A DNA stretch of 64,000 nt from Proliferodiscus dingleyae. Its lineage: Eukaryota; Ascomycota; Leotiomycetes; Helotiales; Lachnaceae. This document shows positions 13,183 to 23,509 of this stretch, piece after piece. Location of the stretch: the NCBI GenBank assembly GCA_003988795.1, contig QYAK01000042.1, forward strand, positions 1 to 64,000. The letters are read 5' to 3'. The number at the start of each line of letters is the position of its first letter. Within the stretch, counting starts at the first letter, position 1. The notes beneath the pieces are model-generated. The model was not told the origin of the DNA. It was given only the letters and a program-made list of their open reading frames with translations, and made no database searches. Position numbers and translations under genes: made by a program.

Positions 13183-13820
13183 TTTGAAAATTGCTCGAAC
13201 ACTTAGTAGATGGGTACTGCCTATATGAGAAAAGCAAATAAAAGATGTAGTTGTGGAGGCTTGAAGTGTAATGAGATGTACTTATATACATTCCCTTGAA
13301 AGTGAGAGGTGGCGGAGCGTATAGCTGTGCAATCGTCCTTATTTCGGAGACCTTGGACACCTCGTACACACCATCCAGTGAGCAAATCACGGGCTGATCC
13401 ACTCACGGGAGGCCTCAAGATTGCTACTACCAGTTGAGCCTAGCCTCAGAGCATTGGTTTCAGCCGCTCTGTCTGGTCAACCTAATTTAGATCAATGCCA
13501 ATGTTCTGACAGCCAAGTCTCACGTAAAGCTGACATGCCACGCCAGAAGAACGATCACGTGCCATTCCAGACTTCAGGCAACAGTGAGCGAATGGAATGA
13601 GAAACAGAACAAATAGAAAGGAGAATCAGCGAACGAACGCTTCGGTGGGCAAGTAAAGAGCCAAAGTCATAGACCGGCAAAAGTCGGAGTGAGCAGTACC
13701 GATCTCCCCGGCCAAAGGCAAACAGAAACTATTTCTTTTTTGAATATACACTTAAGAATCTGCGATCCTTGACCATCTGGACAAAGACATATCAAAGTTT
13801 AGACTAACGTCTATAGGGTT
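13183..13820. other. Spacer, no gene seen
   Basis: Upstream region of the small secreted protein and 3' flank of the TMEM97-like gene. Open frames at 13118-13418 are antisense shadows without start context or domain. Confidence 0.5.
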
Positions 13821-14555
13821 CTATTGCAGCTTTTTCTCCCCATCGACTCTAGCAGCACGCTCTATTATATCTCCGAGCCGAAGAAACATGTCTATGATCA
13901 TGAAAGTCGCTGCAATTAGATTAGCAAGCCGCACTGAAGAGACGGATAGATCTGGACTTGAGATACTAACACAATGCTAGATATGGGCCATAGAGCTTTG
14001 TCAGTTCTATCTTTTGAGCTGTGGGGACCGGCCAAAAAGAATATTCGAACATGCAAGTTACCGTCGTCAGAAAGATCACAGTTGCGTACGGTAGCAATAC
14101 TAGCGGAATTTTCTGAGAGTCTATATCTTGTTAGTAATCACAAACGACGAGATGCTGATCTGAGATATACTTCTGTAGAGGCCACCCAACGCCCATAGCA
14201 TTACCGGCGCTTGAAAGAGAAGCTCCGACCAGATGAAGAGCCTGAAAAATGGAGGAGTCTCTACGAAGAACTGGTCTTTGTAGGTCGAGACGTAGTAGCT
14301 TTTGAGACTAAGCATGAATCCTGGGACCATCGACGGAGGATAGATAGCTTGAAGATCCATCACTAAATCTCATGATGTTATCATCAGGTGTGTTTCACAT
14401 AGTTTTAATCGAAATGTCCGAGGCTCGCTTGTGCATGATTCATGATGGCAGGATTGTGAAGATTTAACCAACTTACGGAACATTAATGGTAGGGAGATAG
14501 AGAAATGTATAAAATATGCGAGATCCCGCTTGCGGGCAAAGATCGACTTGCTCAT
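13821..14555 (-). CDS. EXPERA-domain membrane protein, TMEM97/sigma-2 receptor-like
   Basis: Four exons (14555-14477, 14362-14171, 14120-13971 and 13909-13821) encode about 169 aa, close to the 176 aa of human TMEM97. The start MSKSIFARKRDLAYF, the DLQAIYPPSMVP segment, the FFRLFIWSELLFQAP helix and the late LPYATVIF helix fit the EXPERA family, with four membrane segments. Relatives are ER proteins linked to sterol handling. The end reads RVDGEKKLQ, where a lysine-rich tail could act in ER retention. An in-frame ATG at 14663 would add 36 residues with Arg/Lys/Ser-rich, mitochondrial-like composition. I chose the downstream ATG because it gives the family's usual short N-terminus. Ligand or partner is unknown. 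Confidence 0.8.
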
Positions 14556-14874
14556 GGCCGTCCTAGGCAGGAGGGCCAGATTTTGAGAAGTACGTGCGAT
14601 GAGTTGAGAAGCTTGTGGCTGTCTTTTAGCAATGGGCAAGGCTTTGCTAAGAAGTGATATCACAGTATCCTGTGAGGCTGAAGGTTGAAGTGTTGTGTCG
14701 CATTTAGTTCTGGTCCGCTCCGCTCAGCACATAATATCGCTTAGAGACCCACTTGATTTCCCGTTTACAGTAAACACTACCACTACATAGGTACAGGTAT
14801 CCTAAGGCGCTGAGTGCGTTTAGAGGCCAGATAAATCAGGAGTAGATATATGTTTCACTTCTAGCTTTGCGTGC

Positions 14875-15882
14875 TTACAAGAAAAAGGAAAAACGACCAT
14901 CATTCGAGCTGTGTCTCCCGGAAAGGCCATTCGCATCGCTCTCGCTGATTTTACCCATGACTGTTACGCGAGGCATTTCCTTCCATTGCTTGGTTTCATC
15001 ATTTTCTTCCAAAGCCTGCTCCACGGCCGGTCCGATGTCTCGAATCTTCAAATTGCTATTACCCCAATGATCCCGCCACCCAGGCATATGCACAGCTTGA
15101 TCCCACCAATTCCACAAATGGAGCTGCTCAATATGTTGGAACGGTTCGGCATTTCTAGCCAGAAGTCTTGCCAACAACAAGGTACTTGCATCCCAGCCTC
15201 CACGCAGCCCGAGGTTTCGAATTTTGCTCGCTTCCTCTGAAGCAAATCGGGCCAAGTGGTCGGACGGCTTGGTCCCATTTTTCACGTCAATGAGGACGAT
15301 GTCTCGTTCAAAGTCAATCCATATCCTTTTCTCCCCGAAGTGGTTGAACCACAATCTTCTGCGTCCAAATCCGCGACCCTCATGTTTCGTTGCGATGCTC
15401 TCGTCGATTAATGTCCCGGAGAAGCCGAGTTCGTACCTTTTCATAGCAACCTGTCTACTATCTCTACACACGTAGAGGGCCGAAGGCCCTCTTGGCAACT
15501 TCATATCCCGCCGATGTTCCCGCTCCCATTTCACAACGTCGCGTCTCTCGTCTAAAACTTCTGAAGGAGAGAGAATGGAGTATGTGAAAGACACTGAAGT
15601 CAAGGCCCGATAATGTGGTCTGCAGCCGCGAGAGTACTGGGTAATTTTTTTGGTGGTGTGAGTGTGTATATTCACAATTCTGGAGTCAGGGAGGGAGAGG
15701 TCCCAGATCATGAGTCGGATCTCAAGTGGGAGGCTGGGGAAGAGACTAAACTCAGCCTTTGGTTTACGTCCTGGCTGTAGCTTATAAGACTTTGTCTGAG
15801 AGCAAGCTCGAGGCTCAGCCCTGCGGCGCCTGACGAGGGGGCCATTCGTTGAAGCGTTCACGGCTGCGACGATGGCGCTCAT
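14875..15882 (-). CDS. 2EXR-domain protein
   Basis: Single-exon gene for 335 aa starting at the ATG at 15882. Residues 44-75 contain the 2EXR hallmark (FSLFPSLPLEIRLMIWDLSL), a short segment with LPxEIRxxIW found in large, poorly characterized protein families of filamentous ascomycetes. Downstream are the usual features of that group: a stretch with LYVCRDSRQVAMKRYEL, then FNHFGEKRIWIDFERD. No signal peptide or membrane helix is present. The N-terminus is rich in Arg and Lys. The biochemical role of the family is not known to me. The 2EXR segment resembles an F-box-like helix, but that link is inference. Confidence 0.85.
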   Translation of the reverse strand: MSAIVAAVNASTNGPLVRRRRAEPRACSQTKSYKLQPGRKPKAEFSLFPSLPLEIRLMIWDLSLPDSRIVNIHTHTTKKITQYSRGCRPHYRALTSVSFTYSILSPSEVLDERRDVVKWEREHRRDMKLPRGPSALYVCRDSRQVAMKRYELGFSGTLIDESIATKHEGRGFGRRRLWFNHFGEKRIWIDFERDIVLIDVKNGTKPSDHLARFASEEASKIRNLGLRGGWDASTLLLARLLARNAEPFQHIEQLHLWNWWDQAVHMPGWRDHWGNSNLKIRDIGPAVEQALEENDETKQWKEMPRVTVMGKISESDANGLSGRHSSNDGRFSFFL

Positions 15883-16303
15883 GTTGACGTCTAGAAACGT
15901 GTTTGGTTGGAAATTAAACCTATCTCTAGGTATTTGAGCAACTTATTTTGAATCAATAGTTGGCGTGTAGAAGGCTATGAAGGAGGTACTGTACTTCATA
16001 GTGAGAGGGGGATGGGTGGGGCAGATGGTGGCGAATATGCAGTTCTCCGGCGGTAAGCTGAGCAGGCAAGTCTGTCAAATTAGGCTGACAACAGTGAGTT
16101 TTGTACGTCAAACTGGCAAGGCGAACTCGCTAAGCTTTTCATGAGTCGCTTCAATGCGCTTAAATATTTTCAAGATATATGCGAGAGAGAGCATGCGTAC
16201 ATATGCTAGAAGACTGCTTGTAGACGATCGCGTGTTGTATCCTCTGCACTAATCTGCCCAGGTTACACTATCAGACCAGACTCTGATAATCGAGTAGCGG
16301 TCT
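15883..16303. other. Spacer, no gene seen
   Basis: About 420 bp between two minus-strand genes: promoter of the 2EXR gene and 3' flank of the esterase. Nothing else is recognizable. Confidence 0.5.
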
Positions 16304-17389
16304 TCAAAACAAGGTCCCATTCAAAGCCGCCACTACCGCTTGCGCAAATAAGTTCTGAATGGCATATCCTGGATGGTAATTATTGTACCAAAGGCAAGTC
16401 TTCCCGTCCGAGTTATAGCATGTAGCTCCATTGCTGCCGGCTCCATATTTGGTTGGTGAAGCAAGTGCATCAGTAAATGTGGGCGTTGTGTCAACAACGT
16501 AAACGTTCGTTCCATTGTGGCTAGCTTTGAATGCGTTGGCCATGACTGCGACATCTGAATTATAAAGAGTGACGGCGGAGGCGATTCCGGACTGGATTGC
16601 GGAGGATTCGGACATCATGAGAGGCGTCTTTTGGAAAGCTATCGGCGAAAAGCTTAAGACCTATCCTTTCACGCGAAAAGATGATTACTTACGAGGCACA
16701 GTCATGAAAACAAAATTTCGTCCACCATAGTCATACATTTGCTGCACCTGGGTCTGCATTTGCGCAACAATCTTGGTGTAAGTCGCTGGCTGAGTCTGTC
16801 CATTTGAGCCAAGCGAGATCTGTATGTCATTGATCCCAAAAAATATGGTAAACAGGGTATTGCCACTAGTCCAAGGGACATCTGAGGGTTGGTGTGCAGG
16901 GCCATCTGTTGCATTACACTCCTGCACTTGCTCGACCATGGACTTGACGGAGAGGAACGGCTTTACGATATTGCTGTCAACAGTGGCACCGCTACCAGCG
17001 TAATTGTAGGCCAAGGTAAGCGAAGTATTGTAGTTTTCTACAAGCTGGCCTATCTGATCTCCTCTTAGCTCAGACTACCTTCAAGTCAGTAACGCATTAC
17101 GCACCCAATTGATCCCTCCAGCCATGGTTGAACCGGGGAATGTGGGATTTCCAATTGGGTTGGAGGCAGATGGCTTTGCTCCTGCGGTACTGAAGCCGGT
17201 TGTGGTATATGAGTCTCCACTGATTCTAGTGTCAGCATATTCAGAGAGAGAGAGAGTTGATGCTGATACTCACAAAGAGAAGATATACTTCGTTCCAGCA
17301 AGTGCTTGGCTATGTAATTCCAGTGCAGGCGAACCACAACTGAAGCTAAAGCTCGCGAGGAGGAGCGCAAGTGGTTCTTTGAACAGCAT
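16304..17389 (-). CDS. Secreted SGNH/GDSL esterase (CE16-like)
   Basis: Four exons (17389-17274, 17219-17105, 17053-16693 and 16638-16304) encode about 308 aa with an N-terminal signal peptide (LALLLASFSFSCGSPA). Block I is FGDSYTTTG with the nucleophile Ser at about residue 42. Block III is FFGINDIQ, and the C-terminal His lies in NNYHPG. The Asp usually three residues before that His is Asn, so the site may work as a Ser-His dyad or rely on another acid. The overall pattern matches fungal carbohydrate esterase family 16 acetylesterases, which deacetylate hemicellulose oligomers outside the cell. The substrate is inference. Intron 1 contains an AG dinucleotide run. No other cell-wall-degrading gene is adjacent. 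Confidence 0.85.
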
Positions 17390-18281
17390 ATTGATAGTTC
17401 TGTATGCATAGATCTTTTGGGGAAGACGGTACCGCAATGGAATGTATGAAGCCTTAGCTAGAAATATTTACGGGAATGGAGTCGGAAAAATGAAGATTGC
17501 GAAAAAAGGCAGAAAGCTGGACATCATAACTTACAAAGGCCACGTGCGCTTAATATGTAAATTGTGATGTCCGAAAATCAATTCATTTTAAATTATCAAA
17601 GCTCGCACTCATTAAAGATGAAGCTTTGTGTCGACGTTCGAGATCGAGGCAGCAGATACCTTGTAAACTAGAGATCTGATCACTGTAGATCGCCATCTTG
17701 AATAGTATGAAAAACACTTGCATAACAGAGAACGGATGCTGACGACAACAAGTTCATTTAAAAGATAGGGTCTACTAATATAAGTTGATGTGAAAACGCT
17801 AAAATAAAATGTTCATTTCAGACACGAAGTACTCGGCTAAAGAGTCAGGGAGAGAAAAGTCTCAAAGCTATTTCCCTTGCATTTCATGACGGAAGTCAGT
17901 AAAAAGTCACATTACTAACAGATAATGTATAGACCTCATCAGAAAACGTCAGAACAGAAATAAACCGAGAGGTAGAAGAAGTGAACATCACGTGATGTTA
18001 ATCGCTTTCGTTGATACAATGTACTTCTATCACTGAGTACCACTGTGTAATGAGTAAGGTTGAGGACTAGAAAGATGCTTACCATGCATGACTGACTTAT
18101 ATATGGTCAAGTGAATAGATTCTTAGACCGATAATGTCGCCGCTTCGGTCTCCGAATAAATCCTAGTGTCAGCCGCAATCCTGCACTCCTACGCCAGACT
18201 ACCTACATCCTCATAACATCCTAGTCTCTCCTGCCCTTTATATCAGATTCCGTGCAACCTAATCGCTCCCGCCATATTGAG
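17390..18281. other. Spacer between divergent genes
   Basis: About 890 AT-rich bases between the esterase and the FSH1-type hydrolase, which diverge from it. It should hold both promoters. No gene or RNA is recognizable. Confidence 0.5.
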
Positions 18282-19044
18282 ATGGCCCCGCTCCCAAGAA
18301 TTGCTTGCTTCCACGGCGGTGGATCTACCGCTAAGATCTACCAGGTCCAATGCTCGCGACTCGCTACCATACTCAAGGGTTCCTTCGACTTCGTCTTTTT
18401 TGAAGCCCCATTTGAACGCGGCCCGGGGCCCGGAGTCCTGCCCTTCTTCGATGAAGCGCACTACGCCCCTTATAAGACGTGGTTCAAGAATGAAGAGCTG
18501 ATCGACGGGAGTGGATATGAGGAGACCAGGAGGAGTGGAGTGGATAGGGTATGGGATTTAATGAGGGCGCAAGGCGATGGAGGCGAGTGGGTTGGAGTGA
18601 TGGGATTCAGTCAGGGAAGTAGAGTCGTTGGAGGTTTGTTACTGGATCAGCAAGTAAGAGCGGGGAGGGGAGGTAAGAACGATATCGAATTGAAATTCGG
18701 GGTGCTCTGTATGGGTTCCGGGATGCCAATGATTTCGGAGGCGTCACGTAGTTAGTCCCCCTTTCCAAACGCTTGTTTAGCTCCGGTTGACATTGTTAGA
18801 TGCTTCTCGCGACGCAAATTACGGAGAGGTTGAAAAGATTTCAATCCCGTCGTTTCATCTGCATGGATTGCTTGACAAGCAACTGGAACCGGGGAGAAAA
18901 CAGATGGCAACTTATTATGATTCCAAGATGTCCAAGCTGATGGAGATAGAGTATCACCATGCTATGCCTTGGACAACAGACGACTTGAAAATTTTCGGAG
19001 ACTTTGTCTTAAACGCTTACAATTCTACTCGAGAGATGTTTTGA
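18282..19044 (+). CDS. FSH1-family serine hydrolase
   Basis: Two exons (18282-18747 and 18800-19044) encode about 236 aa. The protein starts PRIACFHGGGSTAKIYQ, the oxyanion-side motif of the fungal serine hydrolase (FSH) family. The nucleophile elbow is GFSQGS with Ser at about residue 110. An Asp in LHGLLDKQLEP and a His in EYHHAMPW complete a Ser-Asp-His triad. The length is close to yeast Fsh1 (243 aa). The family has an alpha/beta-hydrolase fold and is usually cytosolic; some members are thioesterases or tailoring hydrolases in fungal metabolite clusters, but no such cluster is seen here. The ATG at 18282 was preferred over non-ATG codons upstream. Confidence 0.9.
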
Positions 19045-19545
19045 TTCTCTTTTCTTTTCGCAACAGATGCTTTGGTTAGAGTTATCGGCTGGAATTCGCC
19101 AAATATGGTTGCAATTGTGGGCTTATAGACGAGTTCAATAAGTAGAAGGTTTAGAAGATGGTTTCTTGAATGATAGCGAGATAGAGAATTCTATTGAATT
19201 GCATGATAGCAGAATGTTTCTGTTCCTCTATTATAGGCAAGGTCACCCAAGTAGTCACTTAGAATTACTGCTTTCACTATAACTGCCTTGTCACAAGGTT
19301 TTATTCGAAGTGAGAGAATAATTGCAGGAGCAACATATGAGATGGTTAATAATGGTCGGTGATTATTGTACCGAAGGAAAAAGCGCCGATCTAGCACGCC
19401 AGCGGTTGGCAACGGTTTTGTAGCTTCCTCTTTTGGGTCATTTGGTTTTTCTTGAAAAGTAGCTATTCGTTCTCCAATTGAGAGAAGGAGAGGGAACATA
19501 CAAAGCCAAAAGCAAAACTTCTATCTGATTCGCATTGTCAACAAG
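19045..19545. other. Spacer, GAL7 promoter region
   Basis: About 500 bp between two plus-strand genes. It contains no supported gene and should include the GAL7 promoter. I did not identify a convincing regulator site by eye. Confidence 0.5.
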
Positions 19546-20890
19546 ATGCCAGAAAAGATACTAGACGACATTTCGCACCGGCGATATAATCCATTGCGGG
19601 GTACATGGCTTCTTGTATCCCCGCACCGCACCAAGAGACCATGGCAGCAAGTACCCCAGATTGTTTCTTCAGCACAGAAGACTAACTGGCCTCTAGAGGT
19701 CAGCAAGAAGCTGCGTCACAATCTACCCTTCCTGAATATGACCCTTCGGTATGCGACACGATGCATTGGAATGGACCTGTCCTGACTATACTTTTAGTGC
19801 TACCTGTGTCCTGGAAACAAACGCGCGCAAGGCGACTCGAATCCCAAATATGATAAGCTATTCGTCTTCGTCAACGATTACAGTGCTGTGAAAGAGGCAC
19901 AAGCTGAATACAAGCAGGAAGAAGACCCTAAAAGTCGTGATGCTCTCTCAGTTCACCTACAGACTCGCTAACTCTCTCTAGATCTCTCGAGTCTTCTCCT
20001 TCGCGCAGACTCCGTCACAGGCAAATGCTATGTCCTCACATTCTCTCCAGCTCATAATCTCACTCTCGCCGACCTTACACCCTCCGAAATTTTACCAGTA
20101 GTCCAAGCATGGACTCAGATATATACTGCTCATTTGTCCACTACGTCAATCCTCGCATCAGTTCCCCAGCCTACGAAGCTGGCCCCCCTTGATCTCGGGA
20201 TCACACCTCCCAACGCCCAATATACATGGATGCAAATATTCGAGAACAAAGGCGCGGCAATGGGCTGCTCGAATCCGCACCCCCATGGCCAAATATGGAC
20301 AACTACAGGGCTCCCTGAGGAGCCAGCGGAAGAGCTTTTGCAGCTTCAAAAATATCACAAGGAGCATGGAGGTTGTCACATGCTGGAGGACTATGCCAAG
20401 CTTGAGCAAGAGAAGGAAGAGCGGATTGTTTTCCAAAATTCTACTTTCCTAGTTGTATGTCCATGGTGGGCGACATGGCCGTTTGAGGTTATGATAGTAA
20501 GTAAGAAACACAAGCGTGCGTTGGTCGACTTAGATGATCATGAGAAGTCCGACTTCGCGGAAGCAATTGCGGAGGTCACAAGGAGATATGATAATTTATT
20601 TCAGACAAGCTTTCCGTATAGTGGGTATCATTCCCTTAGTGTTCCAAGCAGAGCTGACGAGCTTTCCAGGCTCTGGTATACATCAGGCGCCACTTGAAGG
20701 CACAGAGGAGGAGATTGAATGCAGTCATCTCCACATGCATTTCTACCCACCGCTCCTGAGAAGTGCGACGGTCAGAAAATTCTTGGTTGGCTACGAATTG
20801 ATGGCAGAGCCACAGAGAGATATCACGCCCGAACAAGCCGCTGCTAAGTTACGGGGTTGTGGAGAAACATTGTACAGGAAGCTTCTGTAA
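19546..20890 (+). CDS. GAL7: Galactose-1-phosphate uridylyltransferase
   Basis: Leloir-pathway enzyme of the cytosol, swapping UMP between UDP-glucose and galactose-1-phosphate. Five exons (19546-19646, 19697-19748, 19798-19933, 19982-20620 and 20670-20890) encode about 382 aa; yeast Gal7 has 366. Visible motifs are the N-terminal RRYNPLRGTWLLVSPHRTKRPWQ, the zinc-side CYLCPGNKRAQGD, the active-site HPHGQIW (H196 and H198), and the C-terminal SSGIHQAPLEGT with HLHMHFYPPLLRS. Intron 1 appears to use a GC donor (CA|GCAAGT), because only that choice restores the family sequence GQQE...LPEYDPSCYLCPG in frame. GAL1 and GAL10 are not in the window, as is usual for filamentous fungi. Confidence 0.95.
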
Positions 20891-21055
20891 ATCTGTCTGC
20901 TGATTTGTACATTGACAGAACTTGCATGGCATGCCCATGACAGCACGGCGATATAGACATTAGTGATTACAAGATTACCCACCACCTGAGCCCTGTCCCT
21001 TTCTCGTTTCGAACGAGGCCAGAACCTGATGACTTGTGACTATATAAATTGCTCC

Positions 21056-21565
21056 TCAATGAACATAAAAACCCCACTGTAGCAACATCCACACCAAGCT
21101 CACCGTGCTCACTACCACTGGACCTGCGAGCCCCTTCCCCCACCTTGCTGTCCCATACACCAACCACTCACTCACAAAATGTCCCCACGCGACGAGATAT
21201 GTGAAGAAGGCAATCTCATACATCTGCTTATTCTCAACATGATACGCTGCATACAGTCGTATTATACTAGCGAGTAGGGTCCAGGTCCCGAATGTGCGTG
21301 CGGAAAGAGGCGTGACGGGACTGTTAGAGGTTGGCTTGGAGGATGACGAGGCTTTAGAAGAAGGTATGGGAGGGCCAACATAGACGCGGGCGGAGTATTC
21401 AGTCGTCCCATAGGCCTGGATGCTGTTTCCGACAGATATGAGAGACACCTTAGCTGTGTTAGTTGGCTGTAGACGATAAGGGGAGTAGAGGGTCGGACGC
21501 ACGAATAAAAGCCACTTGGGGAGGAGGCCTTCGTGTTGAGGCAGGAGTGAAAGTATAGTGTTCAT
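21056..21565 (-). CDS. ERG28: Ergosterol biosynthesis scaffold protein Erg28
   Basis: ER membrane protein that tethers the C-4 demethylation enzymes (Erg25, Erg26, Erg27) to each other and to Erg6. The signature ARTFGTWTLLASIIRLYAAYH and the segment GHFVSEWLVYGTAR identify it. There are about four membrane segments. A 54-nt intron (21502-21449) with donor GTGCGT, branch ACTAAC and acceptor TAAG lies inside the open frame and contains no stop. Removing it gives 151 aa and joins LLF to VSLISVGNSIQAY, which fits the family better than the unspliced 169-aa form. It diverges from the 3-ketoacyl-CoA reductase gene and converges with GAL7. Confidence 0.93.
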   Translation of the reverse strand: MNTILSLLPQHEGLLPKWLLFVRPTLYSPYRLQPTNTAKVSLISVGNSIQAYGTTEYSARVYVGPPIPSSKASSSSKPTSNSPVTPLSARTFGTWTLLASIIRLYAAYHVENKQMYEIAFFTYLVAWGHFVSEWLVYGTARWGKGLAGPVVVSTVSLVWMLLQWGFYVH

Positions 21566-21792
21566 GGCTGCTGGACCGACACTCCAATGGACCTTCTTGA
21601 TACTGGTTATGTGAAAAGAATGTCACATTTTCATCATGATTCGGGAGCAGCGAAAATTATAACGCGTCACACGGAGCTCCAATCGCGTCGGAACACTTTA
21701 AAAAAGTTCCCGAGCTTTGAGGGAAAGTAAGAGCTTCCCAACCCATGCTCAACAAATTGAGAACCACACAACCAGCGCGGATTTGAGGCATT
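21566..21792. promoter_or_regulatory. 227-bp shared promoter of ERG28 and KCR
   Basis: The two ER lipid-synthesis genes start head to head with only 227 bp between their ATGs, so their promoters must overlap. Co-regulation is likely but not shown by the sequence. I saw no convincing sterol-regulatory element. Confidence 0.6.
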
Positions 21793-22850
21793 ATGGATTC
21801 CAGCTATCTGTCGAAAGTGCCAAACAGTGTCTTAGTTGGCCTTGCAGCAATTGGACTCTTATCAGTCTCCAGCAAGGTCCTCAGCTACTTCCGCCTGCTC
21901 CTGAGCATTTTCGTGCTCAGCGGAAAGAATGTTCGTATCTACATAGCCTATATTGTTCTACGGTATATGCTGATATCGTCTCATAGCTACGCGCATATGG
22001 CAAAAAAGGCACCTGGGCGGTCATCACTGGTGCATCCGATGGAATCGGCAAAGAATACGCTATCCAGCTTGCACAAAAGGGCTTCAATCTTCTTCTCGTC
22101 TCCCGCACTCAATCGAAGCTCGACACACTTGCCCAAGAGATAGAACAAAAATATGCCGGCTCCGCAGTCAAAGTCAAAGTTCTTGCTATAGATTTCGCTC
22201 AGAATAATGAGAAAGATTATGAGGCGTTGAAGAAGGAGATCACTGCTCTCGATGTGGGTATTCTGATCAACAATGTAGGGCTGAGCCATGATATCCCAGT
22301 CTCGTTTCTTGAGACACCGAAGAAGGAGATCGAAGGCATCATCGGGATCAACTGTTTAGCTACACTGAAAGTTACACAAATCGTTGCTCCCGGCATGGTA
22401 AAGCGCAAGAAGGGGCTTATCCTCACGATGGGGTCCTTCGGAGGCTTATTGCCCACGCCCCTTCTCGCTACCTATTCCGGTAGCAAAGCCTTCTTGCAAC
22501 ATTGGTCCACCGCTCTCGGGGGCGAGCTCAATGGCACCGGTGTGGATGTCGAGCTCGTCATCAGCTATCTAGTTACTACGGCCATGAGCAAAGTCCGCAG
22601 AGCTAGTGCTACGATTCCTAATACTAGACAATTTGTGAAAGCGACACTGAGCAAGATTGGGCTCAGCGGTGGTGCACAACACATGGCATATACGAGTACA
22701 CCTTATTGGAGTCACGCGTTGATGCAATGGGGGATCGAGAACACTGTTGGAATTGGGAGTGCCTTTGCGGTGGGACAGAATAAGAGCATGCACGAGGGTA
22801 TTAGGAAGAGGGCTTTGAGGAAGGCTGAAAGGAATGCTAAGAAGGCGTAA
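21793..22850 (+). CDS. Very-long-chain 3-oxoacyl-CoA reductase
   Basis: ER enzyme that reduces 3-ketoacyl-CoA with NADPH in the second step of very-long-chain fatty-acid elongation (yeast Ifa38). Two exons (21793-21930 and 21987-22850) encode about 333 aa; yeast Ifa38 has 347. An N-terminal hydrophobic segment (about residues 12-42) should anchor it. The Rossmann motif TGASDGIGKEYA, the NNVG segment, and the catalytic Ser of TMGSF with YSGSK of an SDR are all present. The tail RNAKKA is rich in lysine and near the ER-retrieval pattern, though not a strict KKxx. The head-to-head neighbour ERG28 also works in ER lipid synthesis. Confidence 0.94.
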
Positions 22851-23509
22851 AAGAGTACTGGACTGCCTCTATTTTAAATCGATCAAAGACTGTTAGGCGG
22901 TAATGACTCGGATGTAAGTACTGCTACGAGATCTCAAAGAAACAAAGGGTCGAAGCAGCTCTAGCTATATTTGCACTACGCACAAAGACTTCAAATAGAA
23001 GAGTAGGACTGGCTGTAAATACTGCTAGTGGGGAATGATTACCATTTATCTAGTATTGTTGAAGTGTCTTTGGGGTGGATGGAATTATAGTTCCGACCAG
23101 GGACACCTAAGAGAGGACAATGAGAGGCTATTGCTATAATACTTTAGAACATCAATATACCTTAGAAAGTTGATCGCTTGCCTCAAAAATCAACAGCAAC
23201 TCACACACCGTGTTCAATAGCACACTATGTACTCTGGGGTTTCGTATTCTCAATTTAATTATTGTCCTCGAGTCACGTGTCGATCTGGGGAGGCTGGGAA
23301 ATATTTCTTGAACGCGTCTGACTTCGAGGCGCTCTCAGGCTTGGGATTGTTTACTGCAATTTGCACCTCCTACACCACAACTGCCACCTCAATCCCCTGG
23401 CGCGCACTCATATTAAGCGCTGCCATATATCCTGATGTCCTTCTCCTGACCCGGGTCCCATCTTCAGCGCCTGAGAAGAAGCTCCTGCGCGCAGCGCTCC
23501 TCTACTAAG
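22851..23509. other. Spacer, no gene seen
   Basis: About 660 bp between two plus-strand genes. An open frame at 23227-23508 (93 codons) ends just before the nucleoporin ATG. It has no domain and may be part of the transcript leader. Confidence 0.5.

Noticed and set aside
18282..20890. FSH1-type hydrolase plus GAL7 and other enzymes as a biosynthetic cluster
   Set aside because: No synthase, oxidase or dedicated regulator nearby; the neighbours are housekeeping genes.
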